Positions 1-9,692 of a stretch of 64,000 bases of DNA are shown here, one piece after another. The stretch covers positions 3,407,097 through 3,471,096 of the forward strand of contig NZ_LS999839.1 of NCBI RefSeq assembly GCF_900564155.1, in the 5' to 3' direction. The position numbers and the translations under genes are program-made. Under the pieces are notes generated by a model, which searched no databases, was not told the DNA's origin, and saw nothing but the letters and a program-made list of their open reading frames with translations. How positions within the stretch are numbered: the stretch's first letter is position 1; each line of letters opens with the position of its first letter. This stretch comes from Pedobacter schmidteae. GTDB lineage: Bacteria > Bacteroidota > Bacteroidia > Sphingobacteriales > Sphingobacteriaceae.

Positions 1-2081
1 GATCGTACATCAATGAAGGTGGGATGTATGCTACTGATGATGCATTGAGAGGGTATAAGACCAACGCTAATTATGGACTTTATAATTACCGTTCTAATGT
101 GGATGTAAACCTCACCAAAACTACTTTGGTACAAGTTGGGGTAAGTGGTTCGCTGGGAAGCCAGAACCTTCCTGGTTCCAGCTACGATTACATTTGGGCC
201 TCTTTAATGGGACAGAACCCAATTTCTATCCCGATAAGGTACTCCAATGGACTTATCGCTTCAAGAGGAATTAATGGGAAGAACAATCCCTGGGTATTGA
301 TGACCCAGTCGGGTTATATAGAGAATTGGACAAATAAGATTCAGACAAATGTGAGTCTGGAACAGGACCTTAAAAAGCTTACAAAGGGTTTGAAATTTAT
401 AGGGCGTTTCGGTTTTGATACCAACAATAAGAACTATATCCGAAGGTATAAATATCCTGAGTCCTGGTTAGCCCAGCCTCAACGCGGCTCTGAAGGTGAG
501 TTGCAATTGACCCGGATGACCACCGAATTGTTGATGTCGCAGGAGTCCTCAGCTTCTGGCGAGCGTATGGAAACATTGCAGGGCGAACTTCATTATAACC
601 GTGAAATAAAAGACCATAAATTAGGTGCAATAGTACAGTATAGTCAGGATAAAAAGGTCAATACAGTCAAGTTTGGACAGGAGGCTACCGATATGATTCA
701 GGGAATAGACCGCCGTAATCAAAGGTTAGCCGGTCGTTTTACCTATGGTTATAAATTCCGCTACTTTGTTGATTTTAATTTTGGATACAATGGTTCGGAA
801 AACTTTGCGCGGGGGCATCAGTTTGCATTGTTTCCTGCAGTTTCCGGGGCCTGGAACGTGGCTGAAGAGGAGTTTGTGAAAAACAAGATGAAGTGGATAG
901 ATATGTTTAAATTGCGCTATTCTTATGGAAAGGTAGGCAATGATTATATGCCTTTACGCTTTCCTTATCTGGCATCATTTTCAACTTCTACAGATTTAGG
1001 GTATAATTGGGGAGACATCGAAAGTAATAATAGCTATAGCGGTTTAACCTACAATACAATATCTTCTAATTTGGTGACCTGGGAAGTTGCCACCAAACAT
1101 AACCTGGGCCTTGACTTTTCGTTTATGAAAGACAGGATTAGTGGTACATTGGATGTTTTTCGCGAGCAACGCGATGGTATTTATATGCAACGCGCATTCG
1201 TCCCTGCAATTATAGGATTGCAGGGAGCCAATCCACGTGCCAATGTTGGTTCGGCATTGTCCCAGGGATTTGACGGGCAGATGAAATTTTCTCAAAAAAT
1301 AGGCGAAGTTAATTTTACCTTTCGTGGAAACCTGACTTATAGTAAAAATGAGGTGTTGGAAGCTGATGAGCAGTACAGTAATTATCCTTATATCCAGCGG
1401 GCAGGCTTCAGAATCAATCAGAATAGAGGACTTATCGCTTTGGGACTGTTCAAGGATTACGAGGATATCCGTAACAGCGCCAAACAGACTTATAGTGCAG
1501 TGATGCCGGGCGATATTAAATATAAAGATGTCAATGGTGATGGTAAGATTGATGGTAACGACGTTGTTCCGATTGGAGCAACACGGTTGCCCAACCTTAT
1601 TTACGGTTTTGGTATGTCCGCCAAATGGAAGAACTTCGATCTGAATGTTCTTTTTCAGGGAGCGGGAAAATCTTCTTTCTTCATTAGTGGTTATACGGTG
1701 TACCCTTTTAGCGAGGGAAACTGGGGGAACATTCTCACAGATGTAGTGGAATCCAATCGTTGGATATTGGGTGAAAATGAGGATGTAAATGCCAGATATC
1801 CACGGATGAGCTACGGAGGTAATTCCAATAACTACCGGGCATCAACCTATTGGCTACGGGAAAGTTCGTATCTGCGATTGAAAACGCTTGAGGCCGGGTA
1901 TACTCTGTCACAGGGTTTTACAAGAAGGGTTGGGGTAAAATCTGCACGTTTGTTTTTTATGGGGACCAACGTCTTAACTTTTTCTTCTTTCAAGCTATGG
2001 GATCCGGAAATGAATAGCTCTAATGGCCAGCAGTATCCATTGGCCAGAACCTATACAGTTGGACTAAATGTTAATTTATAA
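1..2081 (+). CDS. SusC/RagA TonB-linked outer membrane transporter, 5'-truncated
   Basis: C-terminal part of a SusC-type outer membrane porin that imports oligosaccharides with a SusD lid and TonB energy. The reading frame is open to the window edge (codon phase starts at base 3), so the ATG at 24 is internal; the carboxypeptidase-like domain, TonB box and plug lie upstream. About 690 residues are visible. They are rich in alternating aromatic/polar beta-strands, carry the calcium-type loop DVNGDGKIDGND common in SusC barrels, and end in the typical C-terminal strand TYTVGLNVNL. SusD follows after 15 bases and a surface lipoprotein after that. In context (sulfatases, heparinase-like lyase, uronyl hydrolase) it most likely imports heparan-type oligosaccharides; the substrate is inferred, the family is clear. 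Confidence 0.95.
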   Translation, partial: SYINEGGMYATDDALRGYKTNANYGLYNYRSNVDVNLTKTTLVQVGVSGSLGSQNLPGSSYDYIWASLMGQNPISIPIRYSNGLIASRGINGKNNPWVLMTQSGYIENWTNKIQTNVSLEQDLKKLTKGLKFIGRFGFDTNNKNYIRRYKYPESWLAQPQRGSEGELQLTRMTTELLMSQESSASGERMETLQGELHYNREIKDHKLGAIVQYSQDKKVNTVKFGQEATDMIQGIDRRNQRLAGRFTYGYKFRYFVDFNFGYNGSENFARGHQFALFPAVSGAWNVAEEEFVKNKMKWIDMFKLRYSYGKVGNDYMPLRFPYLASFSTSTDLGYNWGDIESNNSYSGLTYNTISSNLVTWEVATKHNLGLDFSFMKDRISGTLDVFREQRDGIYMQRAFVPAIIGLQGANPRANVGSALSQGFDGQMKFSQKIGEVNFTFRGNLTYSKNEVLEADEQYSNYPYIQRAGFRINQNRGLIALGLFKDYEDIRNSAKQTYSAVMPGDIKYKDVNGDGKIDGNDVVPIGATRLPNLIYGFGMSAKWKNFDLNVLFQGAGKSSFFISGYTVYPFSEGNWGNILTDVVESNRWILGENEDVNARYPRMSYGGNSNNYRASTYWLRESSYLRLKTLEAGYTLSQGFTRRVGVKSARLFFMGTNVLTFSSFKLWDPEMNSSNGQQYPLARTYTVGLNVNL

Positions 2082-2096
2082 TATCCAGGAAAAACA

Positions 2097-4100
2097 ATGA
2101 AAAGAAACATAATATATATAGCGCTGTCAGCTATGATGCTCTTGATGGCATCTTGCAAGGATTATCTGGCGGTAGATCATTTTTTTGGAGATCAGCAAAG
2201 CGAGGAACGAATTTTTAAGAATAAGGATTATACCAATCAATGGCTAGCCGATTGTTATAACCAGTTGTTGAATTACAACCTTGAGATCGGGCATAAAGAT
2301 TATACAATCACCAATTACTCGGACGATATGTTCTTTAATGAGGGAAGTAATGGAGGAGTGTACAGAAATTTTAAATTTGGACAGTACGATTATACCTGGT
2401 ACAGGCAATCCTGGTCCCAATCTTATGCAGGTATCCGGCAGGCTTCAATTATGATTCGCCGTATGGGCGAAGGAGGTGTGTTCTCGGCTACCGAAGTGGC
2501 AGATTACAAAGCCCAGGCCCGCTTTATTCGTGCTTACCTTTATTGGCTATTGTTACGTAAATATGGTCCGGTACCAATTATACAGGAAGAAGGAGCAGAT
2601 TATAATGATAGCTACGATAAGCTGTCTTTGCCACGCAATTCTTACGATGAAGTGGTGGATTATATTTCATCGGAGATGGAAATGGCAGCAAAGGATTTAC
2701 CTCTAAAAAGAGATAATCGGAATATTGCCAGACCTACTCGTGGTGCAGCACTTGCCACGCGGGCCAAAGCCCTGTTGTTTGCGGCCAGCCCGTTGGCAAA
2801 TGGGAATACTGAGATGGCCGATTTTGTAAATAATGATGGTAAAGTTCTTATTTCCCAACAATACGATGAAAAAAAGTGGGCGAGGGCAGCAGCGGCAGCA
2901 AAAGATGTGATTGAATTGAATGCGTATAAATTGTATACAGCTGAATTCAGGACCAGGGGAACAGATGCTTATCCGGCTACTATTGTTCCTCAACATCATC
3001 CAGAATATTCAAATAAGGCTTTTCCAGACGGTTGGGCCAATATAGATCCGCTGGAATCTTACAGTGCGTTATTTAATGGAGATTTGTACGCTTATGAAAA
3101 TCCTGAAATGATTTTTACACGAGGGGAGAATCAAACGGATGCGCTCTATGGAATTATTGCTTTGACACGGCACCAGATGCCTCAGGTAGCTGGAGGATAC
3201 AATTGCCATGGTATTACTTTGAAACAATGCGATGCTTATGATATGAATGATGGTTCGCCTTTTAACAGGCAAGCCATTATTAACAAATATGGTGCTGCAA
3301 ATATGTTTGTTAAAGCTAATGAGGTAAACAACTTTAAGCCTTTACGTGCCAATGTGTGGAAAGAGTTTGCTAACCGTGAACCCCGATTTTATGCTTCTGT
3401 GGCGTTTAGCGGTGCATTCTGGTCTATGAATAGTGCAACAACCAATACGGCTAATGTTACCAATAAACAGATTTTTTACTACCGTGGAGAAGATGAAGGC
3501 AGGATAAACGGTGATCGTTGGTTACCTACTGGTATTGGGATGATGAAATTTGTGAATCCGAAAGATAACACGACTAACGGTGGCAAGATATATCCTAAGG
3601 TAGAAATTACGATCCGTTATGCAGATATATTGCTGATGTATGCCGAAGCATTAAATGAACTGACTGGAAATTATACCATTCCTTCGTGGGACAATGTGAG
3701 AACACACATTATTTCCAGAGATGTGGAAGAAATGAGTAAGAAGATTAGTCCGGTGCGTATCAGGGCTGGTGTGCCTAACTATAGCACTACAGAATACGCG
3801 GACAGGAATCTTTTGCGTACGAGAATCAAAAAAGAAAGACAAATTGAGTTATTGGGTGAGAACCAACGCTATTATGACCTGAGAAGATGGAAAGATGCGC
3901 CGGTAGAAGAAGCACAGCAGATTTATGGTTTTAATACAATGATCTCTAAGGATAACGCCGCATTATTTTATTCGCCGGTTGCAGTTCCTTTATTGAATGC
4001 TTCATTTTCCAGAAAGATGTACTTCTGGCCAATTGACTGGGACGAACTACGTAAAAACAAGCGCTTAACCCAGGCGCCAGGCTGGCCGTCATTCGATTAA
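2097..4100 (+). CDS. SusD/RagB-family glycan-binding outer membrane lipoprotein
   Basis: Surface lipoprotein that forms the lid of the upstream SusC channel and binds the oligosaccharide. A lipoprotein signal peptide ends at a lipobox with Cys20 (MASC). The 667-residue length and the conserved C-terminal pattern RTRIKKERQIELLGE followed by YYDLRRWKDAP are typical of RagB/SusD. The family's TPR-like helices are suggested by regions such as DYKAQARFIRAYLYWLLLRK. It follows SusC by 15 bases and precedes another lipoprotein by 24 bases, so the three genes are probably one transcript. Family assignment is firm; heparan sulfate as ligand is inference from the neighbours. Confidence 0.96.
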   Translation: MKRNIIYIALSAMMLLMASCKDYLAVDHFFGDQQSEERIFKNKDYTNQWLADCYNQLLNYNLEIGHKDYTITNYSDDMFFNEGSNGGVYRNFKFGQYDYTWYRQSWSQSYAGIRQASIMIRRMGEGGVFSATEVADYKAQARFIRAYLYWLLLRKYGPVPIIQEEGADYNDSYDKLSLPRNSYDEVVDYISSEMEMAAKDLPLKRDNRNIARPTRGAALATRAKALLFAASPLANGNTEMADFVNNDGKVLISQQYDEKKWARAAAAAKDVIELNAYKLYTAEFRTRGTDAYPATIVPQHHPEYSNKAFPDGWANIDPLESYSALFNGDLYAYENPEMIFTRGENQTDALYGIIALTRHQMPQVAGGYNCHGITLKQCDAYDMNDGSPFNRQAIINKYGAANMFVKANEVNNFKPLRANVWKEFANREPRFYASVAFSGAFWSMNSATTNTANVTNKQIFYYRGEDEGRINGDRWLPTGIGMMKFVNPKDNTTNGGKIYPKVEITIRYADILLMYAEALNELTGNYTIPSWDNVRTHIISRDVEEMSKKISPVRIRAGVPNYSTTEYADRNLLRTRIKKERQIELLGENQRYYDLRRWKDAPVEEAQQIYGFNTMISKDNAALFYSPVAVPLLNASFSRKMYFWPIDWDELRKNKRLTQAPGWPSFD

Positions 4101-4124
4101 TTTTAACACACTTAGAAAAAACAC

Positions 4125-5123
4125 ATGAAAAAAATAAAAATATATGCTTTAATGATTATTGGTATATCCTTATTTACTGCATGTAAGGATGAATGGAAGG
4201 ATGAGCTGTACGCGCAATATATATCGTTCAAAGCTCCACTCAATAACGAAGGCGTTTCGGAGGTTTATTTGAGATATACTCCAAACGGTGAAATAGAATA
4301 CAACCTGCCGGTAATAGTGAGCGGTACGCAGGAAAGTAGCAAAGACTTATCTGTAAAAATTGGAGTGGATAATGATACCTTGGCGATCCTGAATAGGGAG
4401 CGGTTTCAATATCGTACGGATCTGTATTTTAAACAATTGGCAGGCTCGTTCTATGAACTGACATCCAATTCCTGCTTTATTGCCAAGGGATCGCATACAG
4501 CCAATTACAAGATTAAATTTAAATTTTCAAATCTGGATCTGGTAGAGCGGTGGGTGTTGCCGTTGACCATTGTAGATGATCCGTCTTATGTATCAAATCA
4601 ACGGAAAGGCTGGCGTAAAGCGCTGTTGTATGTCAAGCCTTTTAATGATTATTCGGGAAATTATTCATCGACTTCAATGAACGTCTTTTTTGATGGCGAA
4701 ACAAAATCAACGGTGACCAGTACACGTACGGCATGGGTGGTAGATGAAAAGTCTGTTTTTTTCTATGCCGGTATAGTTGATGAGGGGGCTGTAGATCGGG
4801 GGAACTATAAGATCGTTATGAATTTCGGTCCGGCAGTCGAAAATTCCGATGGCTCAAAGTCGGGAACGTTGAACGTACGTGCAGTAAATCCGGCAATCAA
4901 TTTCGAACTCATTGGTCAGCCTACTTATTCATTAAAAAAAGCTCCCGATGCAACCAGGCCTTATTTGGTAAGAGAATATTGTACTGTGAATATCAAGTAT
5001 AAATATAATGACATCACTTCTATTGCTAATATTCCTATTCGGTATAGAGCTGAAGGTTCTATGACAATGGAACGACTGAAAAATACCATGATTCCTGACG
5101 AAGATCAGGCGATTGAATGGTAA
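4125..5123 (+). CDS. SusE-position surface lipoprotein (DUF1735/BT_3987-like N-terminal domain)
   Basis: Putative surface glycan-binding lipoprotein of the first SusCD operon. The signal peptide ends at a lipobox with Cys20 (FTAC), followed by a charged stretch suited to surface export. Residues about 35-150 resemble the DUF1735-type Ig-like domain common in SusE-position proteins (YLRYTPNGEIEYNLPVIVSG, then a strand ending in LPLTIVDDPSY). The C-terminal half, after KPFNDYSGNYS, resembles DUF4361/DUF4973-like lipid-anchored binding modules. These domain names come from pattern memory and were not searched. It is the last gene before a strong hairpin at 5152-5178. Binding of heparan-like glycans is inferred from position only. 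Confidence 0.8.
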   Translation: MKKIKIYALMIIGISLFTACKDEWKDELYAQYISFKAPLNNEGVSEVYLRYTPNGEIEYNLPVIVSGTQESSKDLSVKIGVDNDTLAILNRERFQYRTDLYFKQLAGSFYELTSNSCFIAKGSHTANYKIKFKFSNLDLVERWVLPLTIVDDPSYVSNQRKGWRKALLYVKPFNDYSGNYSSTSMNVFFDGETKSTVTSTRTAWVVDEKSVFFYAGIVDEGAVDRGNYKIVMNFGPAVENSDGSKSGTLNVRAVNPAINFELIGQPTYSLKKAPDATRPYLVREYCTVNIKYKYNDITSIANIPIRYRAEGSMTMERLKNTMIPDEDQAIEW

Positions 5124-5151
5124 TAAGAATTTATGTTGAGCGAAGATATTA

Positions 5152-5178
5152 ATGCACGGACGTTTATCGTCCGTGCAT
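5152..5178. terminator. Hairpin between convergent genes, probable bidirectional terminator
   Basis: Perfect 11-bp inverted repeat (ATGCACGGACG with its complement) around a 5-base loop, located 28 bases after the stop of the SusE-position gene and 76 bases before the stop of the minus-strand GH105 gene. There is no clear T-tract on the plus side and only a weak T-rich stretch on the minus side, so terminator strength is uncertain, but the placement between two converging operons fits. Confidence 0.65.
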
Positions 5179-5253
5179 CATGCAGTTGAGGTGTGATGTT
5201 GTGAAATTCTATGTAGGTTTTAAATCTAAGATCGTGCTGTAGATATAGCTCTT

Positions 5254-6390
5254 CTACAGTTTGAGCAGCTCTGTTCCTGCTAAAAGGAAGGCGCCCACCC
5301 CATACACTTCGGTATCATCAGCATTTACCTTTTCGGGAGCAGCGCCGATAGGCTGTACAAAACCGAGTTTACCGTCTGGATGAATAGACGCAGTTATGGC
5401 TTTCCATGCTTTTTGAACAACGGGTTTATAATCGTCAGAGGAGAGTATCTTTTGGTTGATGCCCCAGGCCATGGCATAGCAAAAAAAGCTGGTGCCGCTG
5501 ATTTCTTTTATCGGATAACTTTCGGGATCAAGCAAGCTGGCGTGCCATGTGCCGTCAGTTTGCTGCAATGTCGTAACTTTTTTTGCCATTTGCTTAAACT
5601 GCTTAACAAACCGTTTTCTATCGGGGTGATTTGCCGGCATTACCGAGAGTAAGTTGGCCATGCCTGCCATTACCCAGCCGTTACCACGGCTCCAAAAAAC
5701 ATCTTGGCCGTTTTTTTCTTTTTTGGAGAAATAGCGACTGTCTCTGAAGTACAAATGCTGCTGTTTACTGTACAAATAATCGCTTGTTTTCCACCAAAGT
5801 TGAATGGCTTTATTCAGGTATTTCTGATCGCCGGTTGCCTGCGATAAATAACCCAGTGCGGGCGGCCCCATAAACAAAGCATCACACCATGCCCATTCCC
5901 GGTGGTTGATGCCATTGCCCCATAATAGGGATTCTGTATGTGGAAGCGTTACCAGGGAGTCGGCCAGTTTCTTAAAATCAGCAATATAAAGTGGTTTTTT
6001 ATATTTAGTATACAGTTGTGCGTACATCTGGGCAATAGCGTAGTCGTCGGCATGGAGACGCCTTTTGCCTATTTCCCATTTGGTGTCATTGCCTACCTTA
6101 ATTAATTTCTGATAATAGCTATCGTCATTGGCAACTTTGGCCCAGGCCAACATTCCAACATACATTGCAGCGTTTGTCCAGTCCTTTTGGTTATATTTCC
6201 ATCCGTTATTTTCAATTTCTTTCCATTGCCAGTCGGCAACTTTTTTCATGTAGTATACTATACTGTCGGATGAAGTGTGGCTGCCAGTACCTTTTCCATA
6301 ACCTGCGAAACCATTAATGCTTAATAATATCAGGTACAGCGCTAATACAGTTTTATTCAGTAATAAATAACTATGTTTTTTAATCATCAT
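5254..6390 (-). CDS. GH105 (GH88-like) unsaturated uronyl hydrolase, exported
   Basis: Removes the 4,5-unsaturated uronic acid left by polysaccharide lyases by hydrating its double bond. The protein is an (alpha/alpha)6-barrel of the YteR type. Diagnostic blocks are HADDYAIAQMY (Asp115/116) and HREWAWCDALFMGPP, whose Asp170 corresponds to the catalytic Asp of the family, plus RDSRYF and FWSRGNGWVMAG. The ATG at 6390 is preferred: it gives a signal peptide (MMIKKHSY, then a hydrophobic stretch ending in INGFA), whereas the longer frame from 6480 runs into the upstream gene. It starts 15 bases after the DUF5009 gene and is probably cotranscribed with it. GH105 members are best known for rhamnogalacturonan products; beside a heparinase-like lyase and sulfatases a delta-4,5-glucuronyl/iduronyl substrate is more likely. 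Confidence 0.88.
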   Translation of the reverse strand: MMIKKHSYLLLNKTVLALYLILLSINGFAGYGKGTGSHTSSDSIVYYMKKVADWQWKEIENNGWKYNQKDWTNAAMYVGMLAWAKVANDDSYYQKLIKVGNDTKWEIGKRRLHADDYAIAQMYAQLYTKYKKPLYIADFKKLADSLVTLPHTESLLWGNGINHREWAWCDALFMGPPALGYLSQATGDQKYLNKAIQLWWKTSDYLYSKQQHLYFRDSRYFSKKEKNGQDVFWSRGNGWVMAGMANLLSVMPANHPDRKRFVKQFKQMAKKVTTLQQTDGTWHASLLDPESYPIKEISGTSFFCYAMAWGINQKILSSDDYKPVVQKAWKAITASIHPDGKLGFVQPIGAAPEKVNADDTEVYGVGAFLLAGTELLKL

Positions 6391-6404
6391 AAAGATAGGT
6401 TTAG

Positions 6405-7631
6405 TTAAAGTTTTAAAAATAATTTTCGATGGTAGAGGAAGCGCAGTATTAAAAGTTGAATACCTAAAACGCCCAGCCATATCAAAGGCTGTTGCCAGGA
6501 GGATGGTACTTTATCGATAATCCCGCCAAATAAAAACTGTGCCGTTGATTTAAAATTAATTAGTCCGTGTGCGGCAATATAGATCAGTATGGAATTGGTG
6601 CCAATCCAAACCAGGGGCATACACCATTTTTTATATTCACCAATGTCGATGATTCCATAAAAGATAGCGAATAACAGCAGACTCCAGCCTCCTGCACAAA
6701 GCACAAAGGAACTTGTCCATAATCTTTTATTAATAGGAAATGTGATATCCCAGGCAGCGCTTAATGCAATCAGCACTATTCCGGCTAGCATTAGTATACC
6801 CATTTTATGAAGCGGTTTTAATTTTCCTGTTTTCCATAATAAAAATCGACCTGTAAACATGCCTAACATGGCTGTGGCAATGGCTGGAATGGTCGACAAT
6901 AAACCTTCCGGATCATAAACTGTACGATACAATTTTCCGGGTAACAAATGCTGGTCGACGTATGCCCCCAGGTTTCCTTCGGGGGTTAATAGTCCTGCAC
7001 CATAATGAGGCACAGGTACCCATGTCATTAATATCCAATAACCTACCAAAATAAGACTGAACCAAGCCAGCTGCCAACGTAGTGAACTGTTTAAATATAA
7101 GATTGCTGCAAAAAAGCAGGCTAGCGCAATACGGCCCAATACGCTGGCAAATCTGGTTTGTTCATAGCCTTCAAACTTTAACAAACCATTTACAACCATG
7201 CCTAGCAAGATTAACAGACAGGTGCGTTTAAAAAGCTGCAGATACCGTTGCCGGGTAATTAACTGTGCCTCGGCCTTAGTTTGAAAATCAGTTTTGCTGT
7301 ATGAAAATGCCATAGAAATACCGGCAATAAAGATGAATAGAGGGAAGATGAGGTCGTAAAAAGTGAAACCGTTCCATGTAGAATGGTAAAGTTGGTTGCC
7401 AATGCCAACCATTAAACGCTCGGTTATGGACAATTGCTGATCAGCTATGATGTGTAAGTTAGCCGGATCGTCGGTTAAGGCGTATTTATCTTTTATAACG
7501 TTGGCAATGCCATGAAATATTCCTTCTCCGCTGATGATCCAGAACATATCGAAACCACGCAAGGCGTCTAAAGATAACAACCTGTTTTTAGGGTTGATAT
7601 TTTTAGGAGAGGATGTTGACAACGCAGACAT
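6405..7631 (-). CDS. DUF5009/HGSNAT-like transmembrane N-acetyltransferase (NagX type)
   Basis: Polytopic inner membrane protein of about ten segments, related to bacterial NagX/DUF5009 proteins and to human heparan-alpha-glucosaminide N-acetyltransferase (HGSNAT). The family N-terminus LSLDALRGFDMFWII is present, and YHSTWNGFTFYDLIFPLF (His83) aligns by eye with the WNGLTVADLVFPWF region of HGSNAT, in the part of the protein that holds the active-site His. The human enzyme acetylates terminal glucosamine of heparan sulfate using acetyl-CoA across the membrane. Location next to the uronyl hydrolase and opposite three sulfatases makes acetylation of N-desulfated glucosamine plausible, but bacterial homologues are mostly uncharacterised and occur in many PULs. 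Probably first gene of a two-gene minus-strand operon with GH105. Confidence 0.82.
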   Translation of the reverse strand: MSALSTSSPKNINPKNRLLSLDALRGFDMFWIISGEGIFHGIANVIKDKYALTDDPANLHIIADQQLSITERLMVGIGNQLYHSTWNGFTFYDLIFPLFIFIAGISMAFSYSKTDFQTKAEAQLITRQRYLQLFKRTCLLILLGMVVNGLLKFEGYEQTRFASVLGRIALACFFAAILYLNSSLRWQLAWFSLILVGYWILMTWVPVPHYGAGLLTPEGNLGAYVDQHLLPGKLYRTVYDPEGLLSTIPAIATAMLGMFTGRFLLWKTGKLKPLHKMGILMLAGIVLIALSAAWDITFPINKRLWTSSFVLCAGGWSLLLFAIFYGIIDIGEYKKWCMPLVWIGTNSILIYIAAHGLINFKSTAQFLFGGIIDKVPSSWQQPLIWLGVLGIQLLILRFLYHRKLFLKL

Positions 7632-8033
7632 ACGGTAAGATGATTTGGTTAGGGGAAAATTTCAGTTACTTATTCTTACAAAGATCAGTGGTTTAAGTAT
7701 TTGAGACTTTTGGTTTTGAATTAAAATATTTCAATTTTCGTTAGTTGTTGATATAGCGCTTCTATGCAGGGTGGCCTAAAGCTTTCGAAAACATTTGCAG
7801 GTGACCCAGCGTACCTCTGGATGAGCCATGTGAGCGCTGAAGGAAATGTAGTAAGTACCGGTATATATGTGGGTGAGGTTTTGATTAAATAAGTGTAAAA
7901 TAGCTTAAATCCACGGTATACATTGCTATTCATCAAAATTGATAGCATTTTAAACAAAACCTAAATCTATTTTGAACATACCCTGCTACATTCGTTTTAT
8001 CAATAAACCAAATGATGTACAAACCAGGAATGT
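7632..8033. other. Divergent intergenic region between DUF5009 and sulfatase operons
   Basis: About 400 bases separating two divergent operons of the first PUL, so it should contain both promoters and a binding site for the hybrid two-component regulator. A TACATTCG at 7987-7994 is one base from the Bacteroidota -7 consensus TAnnTTTG, but no -33 TTTG lies at the usual distance. On the minus strand GATCTTTG (rc of about 7671-7678) is similarly one base off. No long palindrome or convincing ORF was seen; the minus-strand frames here lack family features. Confidence 0.4.
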
Positions 8034-9692
8034 ATGAGACGATTTTTGCCGGGTAAACTAAAAATGATATTACCGGTTTTGCTTGGAGGCATAAGCTTAA
8101 GCGCGTGCCAGCAGCCCAAACCTGCTTCAGATACAAAAAGGCCCAATATTGTGTTTATCATGACCGATGACCACACGATACAGGCCATGAGCGCTTACGG
8201 TAGTAAGCTGGTGAAAACACCCAATCTGGACAGGATTGCCAATGAGGGAATGTTGTTTAACAATTGTTTTGTAACCAATGCCGTATGCGGTCCATCAAGG
8301 GCAACCATCCTGACTGGTAAATACAGTCACCTGAACGGGCTGACAGACAATTCAAAAGTATTTGACAGTACCCAGGTAATTTACCCGCAGTTGTTGAAAA
8401 AAGCGGGATACCAGACCGCTATGATTGGCAAATGGCACCTCGGATCGGCCCCTGTAGGATTTGACTATTACAGTATTTTGCCCAATCAGGGACAATATTA
8501 TCAACCTGAATTTATAGAAAACGGACACCAGGTTAAGGAAAAAGGATATGTAACCGACATCATTACAGATAAGGCTATAGGTTTCCTGGAAAAAAGAGAC
8601 CATGATAAGCCCTTCCTGATGATTTATCAGCATAAGGCGCCACATCGCAACTGGCTGCCGGCACCAAGGCACCTTGGCATGTTTGACAACACTGTTTTTC
8701 CGGAGCCTGCAAACCTGTTGGACGATTTTAAAGGCAGGGGCAGAGCTGCCAAAGAGCAAATGATGAACATATCAACCGATATGTGGCCGGCCTGGGATTT
8801 GAAAATGCTTTCGACCGCACAGTTGGATTCGATGGCTAAAATTCAAGGCACAAAGAAATTTAAAGATGCCAAGGGCGATGACTACCTGGCTGCCAACGAC
8901 CCATCGCTGGATAAAGCCCGCTTTTTTGAGGTGTATAACCGCATGACGGATATCGAAAAAACGCAATGGAAAAAGGTGTACGATAAGCGTGTGGCCGAGT
9001 TTAATAAACTGAACCCTAAAGGGGCCGGCCTGGTGCGCTGGAAATATCAGCAATATATGCGCGATTATCTGGCTTGCGTAGTTTCGGTGGATGAAAATGT
9101 GGGCCGTTTGATGGATTACCTGAAAAAAATAGGGGAACTGGATAATACCATTATTGTGTATACCTCCGATCAGGGCTTTTACCTGGGCGAGCACGGCTAT
9201 TTTGATAAACGTTTTATGTACGATGAATCGTTCCGTACGCCATTGCTGGTACGTTATCCGGGCGCTATTAAAGCCGGATCGGTAAGTAATGCGTTTGCTA
9301 TGAACCTTGATTTTGCACCTACTTTACTGGATTATGCAGGAGTTAAAATTCCGGTCGATATGCAGGGAGTGTCTTTACGTCCCGTATTGGATAATGCAGG
9401 CAAAGCACCCCAAAACTGGCGCAAAGCGGTGTATTATCACTATTATGAATTCCCGAGCTGGCATATGGTAAAAAGGCATTACGGCATCAGGACAGAACGC
9501 TATAAACTGATCCATTTTTACAATGACATTGACGAATGGGAACTGTATGATATGCAGAAAGACCCGCATGAAATGAATAACCTGTATAACGATAAAGCTT
9601 ATCAGCCTGTTATTAAAGACCTGAAAGCAGAACTTAAAAAACTACAGATACAATATAAAGATACCAATCCAACCGAGGCTGTTTTAAAATAA
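8034..9692 (+). CDS. Sulfatase, S1_11-like (N-acetylglucosamine-6-O-sulfatase type), lipoprotein
   Basis: Type I sulfatase that hydrolyses sulfate esters using a formylglycine residue. The maturation motif CGPSR places the modified Cys at residue 85; metal-binding Asp45-Asp46 lie in FIMTDDHT, and GKWHLG and YTSDQGFYLGEHG are further active-site blocks. A lipobox gives Cys25 (LSAC), so the enzyme is probably periplasmic or surface anchored. The 552-residue length and YQHKAPHRNWLPAP resemble subfamily S1_11, whose Bacteroides thetaiotaomicron member BT4656 is a GlcNAc-6-O-sulfatase of the heparin/heparan PUL. Subfamily is recalled from pattern, not searched. First gene of a run of five plus-strand genes with almost no spacing. 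Confidence 0.9.
   Translation: MRRFLPGKLKMILPVLLGGISLSACQQPKPASDTKRPNIVFIMTDDHTIQAMSAYGSKLVKTPNLDRIANEGMLFNNCFVTNAVCGPSRATILTGKYSHLNGLTDNSKVFDSTQVIYPQLLKKAGYQTAMIGKWHLGSAPVGFDYYSILPNQGQYYQPEFIENGHQVKEKGYVTDIITDKAIGFLEKRDHDKPFLMIYQHKAPHRNWLPAPRHLGMFDNTVFPEPANLLDDFKGRGRAAKEQMMNISTDMWPAWDLKMLSTAQLDSMAKIQGTKKFKDAKGDDYLAANDPSLDKARFFEVYNRMTDIEKTQWKKVYDKRVAEFNKLNPKGAGLVRWKYQQYMRDYLACVVSVDENVGRLMDYLKKIGELDNTIIVYTSDQGFYLGEHGYFDKRFMYDESFRTPLLVRYPGAIKAGSVSNAFAMNLDFAPTLLDYAGVKIPVDMQGVSLRPVLDNAGKAPQNWRKAVYYHYYEFPSWHMVKRHYGIRTERYKLIHFYNDIDEWELYDMQKDPHEMNNLYNDKAYQPVIKDLKAELKKLQIQYKDTNPTEAVLK

Noticed and set aside
5254..6480. Long start at 6480 for the GH105 gene
   Set aside because: It would overlap the DUF5009 gene and place a non-signal sequence before a perfect signal peptide that begins at 6390.
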